DNA of 51,494 bases, taken from assembly GCA_018825985.1 (NCBI GenBank), contig JAHKAP010000054.1, positions 1-51,494 of the forward strand, written 5' to 3'. How positions within the stretch are numbered: position 1 is the first letter of the stretch; the number at the start of each line of letters is the position of its first letter. The position numbers were made by a program, and so were the translations under genes. The DNA comes from Candidatus Omnitrophota bacterium (GTDB taxonomy: Bacteria > Omnitrophota > Gorgyraeia > Gygaellales > Profunditerraquicolaceae). The notes under the pieces were generated by a model, which searched no databases, was not told the DNA's origin, and saw nothing but the letters and a program-made list of their open reading frames with translations. Of the stretch, positions 1-6,939 are shown in pieces.

Positions 1-66
1 AGCTAAAAGATTTCTTTAAGTTAACTAACCTATTATTAAAAAATAAAAGCAGCACTTAAAAAAATC

Positions 67-264
67 ATGAACGGCGAGATATCTGATAATAAGGATAGAA
101 AATTAGAAGAAAAGACGGAAAAGGATTATTCAGAATACCGTCTTAAAAGGCTATTAGAGATTCTTCTTGAGGCTGATTTAAAGCGGCTAACTGAACTTTG
201 TCAAGCAGAGAAGAATGATAAGATACCCTCTAGCCTAAAAAATAAATTGACTGATAGGGTATGA
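67..264 (+). CDS. Small charged hypothetical protein of the integrated element
   Basis: This 65-residue ORF is not recognised. It is rich in Lys, Glu and Asp, and residues 20-50 (RLKRLLEILLEADLKRLTEL region) look helical and amphipathic. There is no signal peptide or membrane segment. Its stop codon overlaps the ATG of the next gene by four bases (ATGA at 261-264), which suggests translational coupling with the helix-turn-helix protein. No strong Shine-Dalgarno sequence precedes the start. By position it is probably an accessory gene of the element, but no function can be given. Confidence 0.45.
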   Translation: MNGEISDNKDRKLEEKTEKDYSEYRLKRLLEILLEADLKRLTELCQAEKNDKIPSSLKNKLTDRV

Positions 265-497
265 TGATGTATAATAATTCTACTATGAGATACCCTATGA
301 AGAAGATTGGCAAGTTAAAGGTATATACAGTTACTGAAACAGCCAAGATATTAGGTGTTAGCCGGCCGGGTATTTATCATTGGTTCAAAAAAGGCTGGGT
401 TAAAGTTAAACGCGATTTCCGCAATCTTCCCGTCTTCACAGAAGAAGACATTAAAAAAATAAATAAATGGCGGAATACATTAAAAGTCACCAAATAA
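261..497 (+). CDS. MerR/excisionase-type helix-turn-helix DNA-binding protein
   Basis: This small 78-residue protein has a single winged helix-turn-helix of the HTH_17/MerR N-terminal type. The segment YTVTETAKILGVSRPGIYHW (about residues 22-41) is the HTH, followed by the wing and a FTEEDIKKINKW helix. No effector domain follows, so it resembles excisionases or element-borne regulators. It lies 22 bases before a serine recombinase, fitting a role in controlling recombination direction or the element's promoter. The start at 261 overlaps the previous stop codon; an internal ATG at 297 would remove 12 residues that do not belong to the fold and is a real alternative. The function as an excisionase is inference. 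Confidence 0.7.
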   Translation: MMMYNNSTMRYPMKKIGKLKVYTVTETAKILGVSRPGIYHWFKKGWVKVKRDFRNLPVFTEEDIKKINKWRNTLKVTK

Positions 498-519
498 CAA
501 TAAGCCTTTTGAGGCGTAA

Positions 520-2163
520 ATGAAAGTAGCAATCTATATACGCGTGAGTACGGAGGAACAAGCAAGAGAGGGGTTTTCTATGCAAGTGCAGCGTGAGTAT
601 CTTTTAGACCATGCTAAGCGCTTAGGTTGGGAAGTCTACAAAATTTATTCTGATGACGAAAGTGGATATGTTCTAGACAGGCCTGCTTTAAAAGAGATGT
701 TGCAAGATGCAAGGGCTAAGAAATTTGAATTAATCATTACCTATAAACTTGACCGCTTTAGCAGAAAGTTAAAAGACCTGTTAAATATCGTAGATGAATT
801 GGAAGGCTATGGAGTTGCATATAAATCCGCTACCGAGCCTTTTGACACTACTACAAGTGCCGGGAAGTTAATGTTTCAACAGTTGGGGAGCTTTGCGGAA
901 TTTGAAAGAAACAGAATAAAAGAAAGAGTTTTTCCTGGAATGATTAAAGGCGTTCAGCAAGGTAATTGGCAGGGCGCAAGGTATGCTCCTTACGGTTACC
1001 ATTACAATAAGGAAAAGAAATTGCTTGAGGTGGCCCCTGAAGAGTTAGATATTGTGAAGTTGATTTATATGATGTACCTTGCTAATAAGACTACGGGCCA
1101 GATTACGGAATATTTATATCTTAAAGGATACAAAACAAGATCCGGGGGGAAATTTAACTCTGCACTTGTTTGCAAGATGCTTAAAAATCAAATTTATTTG
1201 GGGAAATTAGTATGGAATCAGCATCATTATGATACAAAACAGCATACCAATACTCGAGTTGGTTACAAATATGTTAGAAACGACCCATCGAAAGTTGTAG
1301 TTGCCCAGGGTAGACACCAACCCATAATCTGTCAGGAAGACTTCGATTTAGTGCAGAAAAAATTAAGAGCGAATCGAAAAGGAGCACTGCATAGGCGCAA
1401 TGTCTTTGAATATCCGCTTACGGGGATCCTTTATTGCGCAAAATGCGGCTATAAATATCAAGGTACATCCAGCCTTTCCAATCATAGAACAAAGAAAAGA
1501 AAACGCTGGTATAAGTGTTCTTGTATGGGAACGTATCATATAAAATGCGATAATCCAAGCGTGAAGGCAGAAGATATCGAGCCAAAAGTTTTTGATATAG
1601 TTAAGAAAGTACTCGTTCATGGAGACATGGTCAATGGACGTCTCGATGGCTTGATTAAGGCCAATATGTATATTAATAATACTGATGTACGACAGGATTT
1701 AGATAAATTACATGAATTAATCAATGACAATCTTACTAAACAAAGTAAGCTTAATGATGCTTATATGGATAATCTTATCGGCATCGAGATCTATAAAGAT
1801 AAAGTATCATTGTTAAGGGAAGAGGAGAAGCAGATTAAAGCTGAGATTGGAAAGTGTAAAATAAAGCTTGTAGAAAAAGAACAATCTGAGGCCTATCTTA
1901 GAACTCTTAAATTGGCCATTGACAACTTCGATGAGACCAAAAAAAAGATTGATATAGTAGAGAAGAAAGAGATGGTAAAACTTATATTCAAGTCCGTAGA
2001 AATCAACGGTGGTCAGATGGTGGCAGTCCGCTTATATCCGCCATTTCAGCAAATGTATGAGGAGGTGTTAAAAGAGTGCAACACATTGAAAAATCAGGAG
2101 ATAACGACAAAAACACAGACAGACCGAGAAGTGTGTATATTGCAACCTACGGTTGCCAAATGA
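520..2163 (+). CDS. Large serine recombinase (site-specific integrase)
   Basis: The protein has 547 residues, a normal full length for the family. The N-terminal resolvase domain (about 1-150) shows IRVSTEEQ with the nucleophile Ser10, and the conserved YKLDRFSR and FAEFERNRIKER segments. A recombinase domain (about 155-265) and a zinc ribbon (about 300-355, with CAKCG and a later CSC/KC pair) follow. After these comes a long coiled coil (about 395-465) like that controlling integration direction in phage serine integrases. It cuts and rejoins attachment sites through a phosphoserine intermediate. A GAGG sequence lies about 6 bases before the ATG. The last 29 codons overlap the start of miaB in another frame, as expected if recombination joined the gene to its target. 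Confidence 0.92.
   Translation: MKVAIYIRVSTEEQAREGFSMQVQREYLLDHAKRLGWEVYKIYSDDESGYVLDRPALKEMLQDARAKKFELIITYKLDRFSRKLKDLLNIVDELEGYGVAYKSATEPFDTTTSAGKLMFQQLGSFAEFERNRIKERVFPGMIKGVQQGNWQGARYAPYGYHYNKEKKLLEVAPEELDIVKLIYMMYLANKTTGQITEYLYLKGYKTRSGGKFNSALVCKMLKNQIYLGKLVWNQHHYDTKQHTNTRVGYKYVRNDPSKVVVAQGRHQPIICQEDFDLVQKKLRANRKGALHRRNVFEYPLTGILYCAKCGYKYQGTSSLSNHRTKKRKRWYKCSCMGTYHIKCDNPSVKAEDIEPKVFDIVKKVLVHGDMVNGRLDGLIKANMYINNTDVRQDLDKLHELINDNLTKQSKLNDAYMDNLIGIEIYKDKVSLLREEEKQIKAEIGKCKIKLVEKEQSEAYLRTLKLAIDNFDETKKKIDIVEKKEMVKLIFKSVEINGGQMVAVRLYPPFQQMYEEVLKECNTLKNQEITTKTQTDREVCILQPTVAK
2059..2067 (+). promoter_or_regulatory. Shine-Dalgarno site for miaB inside the recombinase gene
   Basis: The sequence GAGGAGGTG lies inside the recombinase coding region about 8-10 bases before the GTG at 2076. 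It is the only strong ribosome binding site near the miaB start and favours GTG 2076 over the in-frame GTG at 2133. miaB translation would thus start on sequence that belongs to the integrated element. Confidence 0.6.
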
Positions 2164-3350
2164 ATGTCCGGGATTCTGAGGTGGTATCAGGCTTGCTGAA
2201 AAATACCGGTTATCAGTTTGTTGATAAGTTTGAGAAGGCGGATATCATTATCTTTAATACCTGTTCTGTGCGTCAGCATGCCGAGGATAAAGTTTGGAGT
2301 GAGATCGGAAGAATATCCAAGCTTTGTAAAAAGGAAAAAAATCTTAAGGGTAGTCCCCAAAAAGCGGGGACAGTCCCTATTATCGGCTTAATTGGATGCA
2401 TGGCCCAGAATTATAAAGAAACAGCTTTTGAACGATCGCCGGAAATTGATTTTGTTGTCGGGCCCAGCGATATTGATAAGATTCCGGAAATAATCCATGA
2501 TCTTGTGATCTCTAAACTTCAGGCTCCAGGCTCCAGGCCCGACGCAAAGCGGGGACATTCCCCAAAGAACAGGGACAGTCCCCTTTTTGAGAGAAAGATT
2601 TGGGAAACAGACGGCGAATTCAGGCCGGAAGAAATTTATCATACCGGTTTCTATGAAGATAAAGAGCATGCTTATGTTGTGATCTCGGAAGGCTGTTCTA
2701 ATTACTGTTCTTATTGTGTTGTTCCTTATGTCCGGGGAAGCATACATCATCGGTATTATAAGGATATAATTAAAGAAATAGAGGAAGCTATTGAAAAAGG
2801 ACTAAATAAAATTACCCTTTTGGGCCAGAACGTAAACGCCTACAGTCAACCAGGAGAAAGTTTTATCGAGTTGCTAAAAAAGGTAAACGATATCAAAGGT
2901 TTAAAGGAGTTCGATTTCATCACTTCTCATCCCAAAGATACCAGTATAGAATTATTCAAGGTTATGTCAGGTTTAGATAAATTAAATAAGCGCCTCCATC
3001 TTCCGATACAGTCCGGGTCAAACAGGATTTTAAAGATGATGAACCGCGGTTACGCCCGTGAATACTACTTGGATTTAGTCCAAGATTATCGTAAAATCAT
3101 AAAAGACGGTATTTTAACCACGGATATAATTGTGGGTTTTCCTACAGAGGCTGCGGAAGATTTTAAAGAAACATTCAATCTTGTAAGAGAGGTCCGGTTT
3201 AACTGCGCCTATATTTTTAAATATTCTCCTCGTCCGGGCACGCAGGCGGCAAGCCTGGCGGATGATATTTCCCGGGAGGAAAAGGAGAAAAGGCACGCTT
3301 TAATCTTGAAATTACAGAAAGAGATATCAAGGAAAATAAATAAAAAATGA
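2076..3350 (+). CDS. miaB: tRNA-2-methylthio-N6-dimethylallyladenosine synthase MiaB, TRAM domain absent
   Basis: MiaB is a radical SAM enzyme that adds the methylthio group to i6A37 of tRNA, using two iron-sulfur clusters. The N-terminal cluster ligands are Cys27 (TYGCQMN), Cys63 (NTCSVR) and Cys108 (GCMAQ); the radical SAM cluster is Cys207, Cys211 and Cys214. The start codon is GTG. Two stretches, around residues 90-101 and 150-171, do not belong to the family; they are encoded by GTCCC-type palindromic repeats that keep the frame. The protein stops at residue 424, right after the LQKEISRKINKK helix, where other family members continue into a TRAM RNA-binding domain. The neighbour miaA makes the substrate. 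MtaB-like specificity is less likely because of the CQMN motif and the miaA neighbour. Confidence 0.9.
   Translation: MQHIEKSGDNDKNTDRPRSVYIATYGCQMNVRDSEVVSGLLKNTGYQFVDKFEKADIIIFNTCSVRQHAEDKVWSEIGRISKLCKKEKNLKGSPQKAGTVPIIGLIGCMAQNYKETAFERSPEIDFVVGPSDIDKIPEIIHDLVISKLQAPGSRPDAKRGHSPKNRDSPLFERKIWETDGEFRPEEIYHTGFYEDKEHAYVVISEGCSNYCSYCVVPYVRGSIHHRYYKDIIKEIEEAIEKGLNKITLLGQNVNAYSQPGESFIELLKKVNDIKGLKEFDFITSHPKDTSIELFKVMSGLDKLNKRLHLPIQSGSNRILKMMNRGYAREYYLDLVQDYRKIIKDGILTTDIIVGFPTEAAEDFKETFNLVREVRFNCAYIFKYSPRPGTQAASLADDISREEKEKRHALILKLQKEISRKINKK
2347..2378. repeat. GTCCC-type palindromic repeat inside miaB, copy 1
   Basis: GTCCCC (2353-2358) pairs with GGGGAC (2366-2371) around a short loop, within a longer imperfect palindrome AGGG...CCCT. 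The reverse complement closely matches the intergenic repeat at 45729-45770, including the loop and flanking bases. Here it is read through in frame as part of miaB. Confidence 0.75.
2520..2583. repeat. GTCCC-type palindromes and short tandem repeat inside miaB, copy 2
   Basis: A seven-base tandem repeat CAGGCTC (2520-2537) is followed by two small palindromes, GGGGA-cat-TCCCC (2551-2563) and GGGAC-a-GTCCC (2572-2582). The stretch encodes the extra residues between the N-terminal and radical SAM domains of MiaB. It looks like a REP-type insertion with target-side debris that stayed in frame. Confidence 0.65.
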
Positions 3351-4177
3351 ATAAGCATGATTTAGGGCTAATAAATAAACATAAAATAAAGATTTGTTGT
3401 TTTGCGTTTGTAGCCTGGAGCTTAGCGCTTGGGTTTTTAAGTATTGCCTATGCCTTGGATCTGGATAAGCTTAAGATGAATTTATTAAGCGCTTATTACA
3501 GCGCGGCCATTAAAGAAGGAGAAAGAACGTTGGCTTTAAGCGGCGCGTCTTCTGAGAATCTGGATGAATTGTATTATTTTCTGGGATTAAGCTATCTTAA
3601 AAGCGGCAATTATTTGCGCTCAGCAGATATATTTGAGATAATTTTAAAAGAGCTTAAGAATAGTCCGTTTAAGAATCTTGCCTTGATGGGCCTGGGGGAT
3701 GCTTATTATCTAAAAGGCGATTACGCGGCAGCGATAAATAAATACAAAGAGTCACTGACTATAAAAAACAGCGATGAACTTCTCCCGGCGCTTTACTATC
3801 GTTTGAGCCAGGCAAGTTTTAAACAAGGTCAAACCCAGCAGGCCAGGGAATATGTAAACAGCCTTAAAAAAGATTTTCCTCACAGCCTTGAGGCAAAGTT
3901 AAATCAGGAATTATTTCCTGCGTCTGCGTTAGCTGTAAAACTGGAGCCAGATTTTTATTATGCTGTGCAGGTTGGTTCGTTTTCCAGCAAGATTAATGCC
4001 GGTAATCTGGTTAAAAAATTGCAGGGTCACGGATACTCCGCTTATATGGAGGATGGCGTTTCCAGTAATAATAGTTATTACCGGGTCAGAATCGGAAAAT
4101 TTAAAACCCGCTTAGAAGCCCAGGATATGGAAAAGAAATTATCCAAACAGGGTTATCCCACCAAGATCATTCCTTGA
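3347..4177 (+). CDS. Secreted TPR and SPOR domain protein
   Basis: The 276-residue protein starts at an ATGA overlap with the miaB stop. A hydrophobic segment at about 15-36, ending in AYA, is a likely signal peptide. Residues about 55-185 form tetratricopeptide-type helical repeats (for example YYFLGLSYLKSGNYLRSADIF and ALMGLGDAYYLKGDYAAAINKY). Residues about 200-276 form a SPOR domain (YYAVQVGSFSSKINAGNLVKKL...YRVRIGKF). SPOR domains bind denuded peptidoglycan at division sites, so a periplasmic role in cell-wall binding or protein scaffolding is likely. It is probably co-transcribed with miaB and miaA although functionally unrelated. The exact role is unknown. Confidence 0.8.
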   Translation: MNKHDLGLINKHKIKICCFAFVAWSLALGFLSIAYALDLDKLKMNLLSAYYSAAIKEGERTLALSGASSENLDELYYFLGLSYLKSGNYLRSADIFEIILKELKNSPFKNLALMGLGDAYYLKGDYAAAINKYKESLTIKNSDELLPALYYRLSQASFKQGQTQQAREYVNSLKKDFPHSLEAKLNQELFPASALAVKLEPDFYYAVQVGSFSSKINAGNLVKKLQGHGYSAYMEDGVSSNNSYYRVRIGKFKTRLEAQDMEKKLSKQGYPTKIIP

Positions 4178-4181
4178 TTGC

Positions 4182-5096
4182 ATGAAACAAAAAATTGTTT
4201 TTATAGTCGGGCCGACCGCTACCGGCAAAACCGATATCGCCGTAAGGTTAGCTAAAAAAATCTCCGGGGAGATAATTTCTTGCGATTCCATGCAGATTTA
4301 TAAGGGCATGGATATAATTACCTCTAAACCCAGCCCGGTTTTAATGAGAAAAATTCCTCATTATTTAATCGATATAATCTCTCCGGATAAAGAATATAAT
4401 GTTTCTCAATTCCGCAAGGCCGCGGTAAAAAAGATCAGGGAAGCTTCTCTCAAGGGTAGAATCCCGCTTCTGGTCGGCGGGACCGGGCTTTATATGAGCG
4501 TACTTTTGGATGGCATATTCAATATTAAAACTGAAAATAAAAATACCCGCCGCAAGCTTTATAATGAAGCGTGTAAATTCGGCAGAGCGCGCCTTCATGA
4601 CCGCCTTAAGGAAATTGATCCCGCGGCAGCGTTAAAAATTCACCCTAATGACACTAAGCGGATAATTCGGGCCCTGGAGGTATATGAGGTTACCGGTAAA
4701 CCGATATCCGAACTGCAAAAGCACAGAGTCGGCCTATGGAGTAAATATGATGTTAAGATATTTTGCCTGAATATGAATCGGGATGAACTTAATAGGAGGA
4801 TCGAAAAACGAGTGGGCAGAATGTTTAAATCCGGATTAGTAAAAGAAGTAAAGAAGCTGCTTAAGAATAAAATAAGCCGCACTGCTTCTTGCGCCATCGG
4901 CTTAAAAGAGATTAGGGATTATCTTAAGGGCGGTTATGATTTAGAGGCAGCCAAACAGCTTATAGCGCGCAATACTTGTTTATACGCCAAAAGGCAGCTT
5001 ACCTGGTTTAGAAAGGATAAGCGTATTGAGTGGGTGAATATTAAGCCCGGGGATAAGCCTCAACAGATTGCCCGCCAGATATTCAATAAACTATAG
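4182..5096 (+). CDS. miaA: tRNA dimethylallyltransferase MiaA
   Basis: MiaA transfers the dimethylallyl group from DMAPP to N6 of A37 in tRNAs reading UNN codons, giving i6A37, the substrate of MiaB. The P-loop GPTATGKT is at residues 10-17, the catalytic Asp35 lies in SCDSMQIYKGMD, and SKPSPVLMRKIPHYLIDI follows. The C-terminal part contains the tRNA-binding ARNTCLYAKRQLTWFRK segment. At 304 residues it has the usual length. It lies 4 bases after the SPOR protein and shares the miaB transcript, so both steps of ms2i6A synthesis are made together. The DMAPP would come from the MEP pathway represented by ispE in this window. Confidence 0.96.
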   Translation: MKQKIVFIVGPTATGKTDIAVRLAKKISGEIISCDSMQIYKGMDIITSKPSPVLMRKIPHYLIDIISPDKEYNVSQFRKAAVKKIREASLKGRIPLLVGGTGLYMSVLLDGIFNIKTENKNTRRKLYNEACKFGRARLHDRLKEIDPAAALKIHPNDTKRIIRALEVYEVTGKPISELQKHRVGLWSKYDVKIFCLNMNRDELNRRIEKRVGRMFKSGLVKEVKKLLKNKISRTASCAIGLKEIRDYLKGGYDLEAAKQLIARNTCLYAKRQLTWFRKDKRIEWVNIKPGDKPQQIARQIFNKL

Positions 5097-5102
5097 GTAC
5101 TA

Positions 5103-5165
5103 GAAATGGGGTCAGAATTATTTTTTCTTTATTCTGTTCGTAAAAAATAATTCTGACCCCATTTC
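5103..5165. repeat. Long perfect inverted repeat (REP/MITE-like) between miaA and hflX
   Basis: Two perfect 24-base arms, GAAATGGGGTCAGAATTA plus six T (5103-5126) and its complement (5142-5165), enclose 15 bases. The right arm ends about 4 bases before the hflX Shine-Dalgarno sequence. The GGGGTCA core recurs at 20742. It could act as a terminator-like hairpin in either direction but is more typical of a transposase-mobilised palindrome. Confidence 0.85.
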
Positions 5166-5178
5166 TTTTAAGGAGAAT

Positions 5179-6435
5179 ATGGAAAAAGTATTGTTGGTAA
5201 CCGTGGATCTGGAGTCGGATAAAGAGCGCTGGCCGGTTGACGAAGTAGCGATGGAGTTGGAAGAGCTTACTTCTGCCTGTGGCGTGGAGATTATTGATAA
5301 TGTTATGTGCCCGCGGGAAAAACCTACGCCGGACTTGTATATAGGTAAAGGCAAGGCTGAAGAGATAGCTTTTCTATCTCAGGAGCAGGAGATCGATACG
5401 GTAATATTCAGCCATGACTTATCCGGGACCCAGCAGAGAAATCTGGAAGAAGTGATCGGAAAAAAGACTATTGACCGAACCCAGCTTATCCTGGATATTT
5501 TTTCCCGTCACGCCAAGAGCCCGGAAGGCAAGATGCAGGTGGAGCTGGCCCAGCTGCAATATCTAATGCCTAGATTAGCAGGTAAAGGGATTATACTCTC
5601 GCGTTTGGGCGGCGGCATAGGGACCCGGGGCCCGGGCGAGCAGAAATTGGAAGTTGACCGCCGCCGGATCCGCAAGCGCATTGAGGGTTTAAAAGAAAAT
5701 TTAAAACATCTTAGCATTCACCGGCTGACCACGCGCAAGAAGAGGGAGGAGAATTCAGTCCCTTCAGCAGCTTTAGTCGGTTATACAAATGCCGGGAAGT
5801 CTACTCTTTTAAATAGCCTGACCGATGCCGGGCAAACCGTGCATGACGGATTATTTACCACTTTAGACCCATTATCTAAGAGCCTAAAATTACCCTCGGG
5901 AGGGAATATAGTTGTTTCTGATACGGTAGGTTTTTTACATAAATTACCGCATCATCTGGTCGAAGCCTTTAAAGCGACCCTGGAAGAGGTAAAGCAGGCG
6001 GATTTGTTAATTCATGTTATTGACATCGCTCATTCCCAGGTATATCAGCACCATCAGGCAGTAATGCAGGTTCTTAAGGATTTGGGGGCCGCCGAGATAC
6101 CAATAGTCACTGTTTTAAATAAGATCGATTTATTGGAAGACTTGGCTTGGTTAGAAAGACAAAAAGAAGACTTTGTTAAACCGGTTGCCATTTCAGCAAA
6201 ATTAAAACAGAATCTGGATATATTGCTTAAAGAAATTGAGAAGAGTTTCTCTGGCCGGATGGCTTTGTTTGATATTACCATACCCCATAAGCGGATGGAC
6301 CTGGTAGATTTGTTTTATCGTCAGGGAAAAGTTAAAGAAATAAAATATCTGCAAAAGGGGATAAAGATAAAGGTAAACCTGCCTAAAGTACTCTACCAGA
6401 GAATCGCCAGGGACACTTCTATAGTAACCAATTGA
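5179..6435 (+). CDS. hflX: Ribosome-associated GTPase HflX
   Basis: HflX is a TRAFAC GTPase that binds the 50S subunit and splits stalled or stress-inactivated 70S ribosomes. The N-terminal nucleotide-binding domain contains the GGGIGTRGPGEQKLE loop near residue 145, followed by a coiled coil. The G domain has G1 GYTNAGKST near residue 200, G3 DTVGF, and G4 NKID. The 418-residue length is normal. The ATG at 5179 has AAGGAG 8 bases upstream. The gene follows miaA, a common pairing in bacteria (miaA-hfq-hflX in enterobacteria), but here a long palindrome separates them. Confidence 0.95.
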   Translation: MEKVLLVTVDLESDKERWPVDEVAMELEELTSACGVEIIDNVMCPREKPTPDLYIGKGKAEEIAFLSQEQEIDTVIFSHDLSGTQQRNLEEVIGKKTIDRTQLILDIFSRHAKSPEGKMQVELAQLQYLMPRLAGKGIILSRLGGGIGTRGPGEQKLEVDRRRIRKRIEGLKENLKHLSIHRLTTRKKREENSVPSAALVGYTNAGKSTLLNSLTDAGQTVHDGLFTTLDPLSKSLKLPSGGNIVVSDTVGFLHKLPHHLVEAFKATLEEVKQADLLIHVIDIAHSQVYQHHQAVMQVLKDLGAAEIPIVTVLNKIDLLEDLAWLERQKEDFVKPVAISAKLKQNLDILLKEIEKSFSGRMALFDITIPHKRMDLVDLFYRQGKVKEIKYLQKGIKIKVNLPKVLYQRIARDTSIVTN

Positions 6436-6502
6436 TGGTATAGGAGATATTTAGAAACGGTCTGTAACTGTTAGAATATCTAATTAATTTTGTTAAAATA
6501 AC

Positions 6503-6531
6503 TTGACAAAATAATCATCTTATGCTATAGT
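6503..6531 (+). promoter_or_regulatory. Sigma70-type promoter of the heat-shock block
   Basis: TTGACA (6503-6508), a 17-base spacer and TATAGT (6526-6531) lie 31 bases before the hspR-like ATG. It is one of the best matches to the housekeeping consensus in the window. No HspR box (HAIR) is evident near it. Confidence 0.75.
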
Positions 6532-6562
6532 TACATAGTCATAAGAGAAAAAGGATAAATAG

Positions 6563-6826
6563 ATGCCGATATTCGATATTCAGATCAGTCCGGATGAACC
6601 GGTTTATGTGATCAGCGTAACCAGTAGGTTGGTGGATCTGCCGGTTTGGACCTTGCGTCAACTGGATAAAGCAGGGATAGTCTGCCCGAAAAGGATCGGT
6701 AAAAAGAGCAGGCTTTATTGTTTAAAAGATGTCAAACGTTTAGAGTATATACATTATTTGATGGAAGAGAAACAGGTAAATATCAAAGGGATAAAAATAA
6801 TCCTGGAAATAGAACATCAGGAGTAA
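6563..6826 (+). CDS. hspR: HspR-like MerR-family heat-shock regulator
   Basis: This 87-residue protein begins with a short strand and then VYVISVTSRLVDLPVWTLRQLDKAGIVCPKR, the HspR form of the MerR helix-turn-helix, and continues with RLYCLKDVKRLEYIHYL and a second helical segment. In HspR proteins this domain binds inverted repeats before dnaK or clpB and uses DnaK as co-repressor. Here it precedes hrcA-grpE-dnaK-dnaJ with its own strong promoter. The usual length is about 100-150, so the C-terminal tail is short. A generic MerR regulator is possible, but the location favours HspR. Confidence 0.78.
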   Translation: MPIFDIQISPDEPVYVISVTSRLVDLPVWTLRQLDKAGIVCPKRIGKKSRLYCLKDVKRLEYIHYLMEEKQVNIKGIKIILEIEHQE

Positions 6827-6843
6827 TTTTTTTTGCAAAGTTA

Positions 6844-6870
6844 TTAGCAGTCAGGAGAGGAGACTGCTAA
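6844..6870. promoter_or_regulatory. CIRCE-like operator for HrcA
   Basis: TTAGCAGTC (6844-6852), nine bases, then GACTGCTAA (6862-6870) form a perfect 9-bp inverted repeat with the exact 9-base spacing of CIRCE. The known consensus is TTAGCACTC-N9-GAGTGCTAA; both arms carry the same single C/G exchange, so symmetry is kept. It lies between hspR and hrcA, as expected for HrcA autoregulation. Confidence 0.85.
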
Positions 6871-6902
6871 GATGAGGCGATTATTTCTTGCTTAAGGTTT
6901 AA

Positions 6903-6930
6903 TTGACAGGCAAATATATTATGTTAAAAT
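6903..6930 (+). promoter_or_regulatory. Promoter immediately before hrcA, probably giving a leaderless mRNA
   Basis: TTGACA (6903-6908), a 16-base spacer and TAAAAT (6925-6930) precede the hrcA ATG at 6940 by only 9 bases. Transcription from it would start at about 6937-6940, leaving little or no leader, and no Shine-Dalgarno sequence is present. Confidence 0.6.
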
Positions 6931-6939
6931 TATAAATCT

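Larger units (their letters stand above)
1..2163. mobile_element. Right end of an integrated element with a large serine recombinase
   Basis: Three genes on the plus strand (a small ORF, a MerR-type helix-turn-helix protein, a large serine recombinase) sit directly before housekeeping genes, and the recombinase reading frame ends inside miaB. Large serine recombinases are usually encoded at the edge of the element they move, next to the attachment site. The other end of the element is outside the window, so its size and cargo are unknown. That this is an integrated element is inference from gene type and position. Confidence 0.5.

Noticed and set aside
2133-2135. GTG at 2133 as the miaB start
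   Set aside because: It would remove the extra N-terminal residues but has no good ribosome binding site, whereas GTG 2076 has GAGGAGGTG in place. It may be the remains of the original start.
2341-2590. CRISPR-type repeat array
   Set aside because: Repeats are palindromic, few, unevenly spaced and inside a coding gene; no cas genes are present anywhere in the window.
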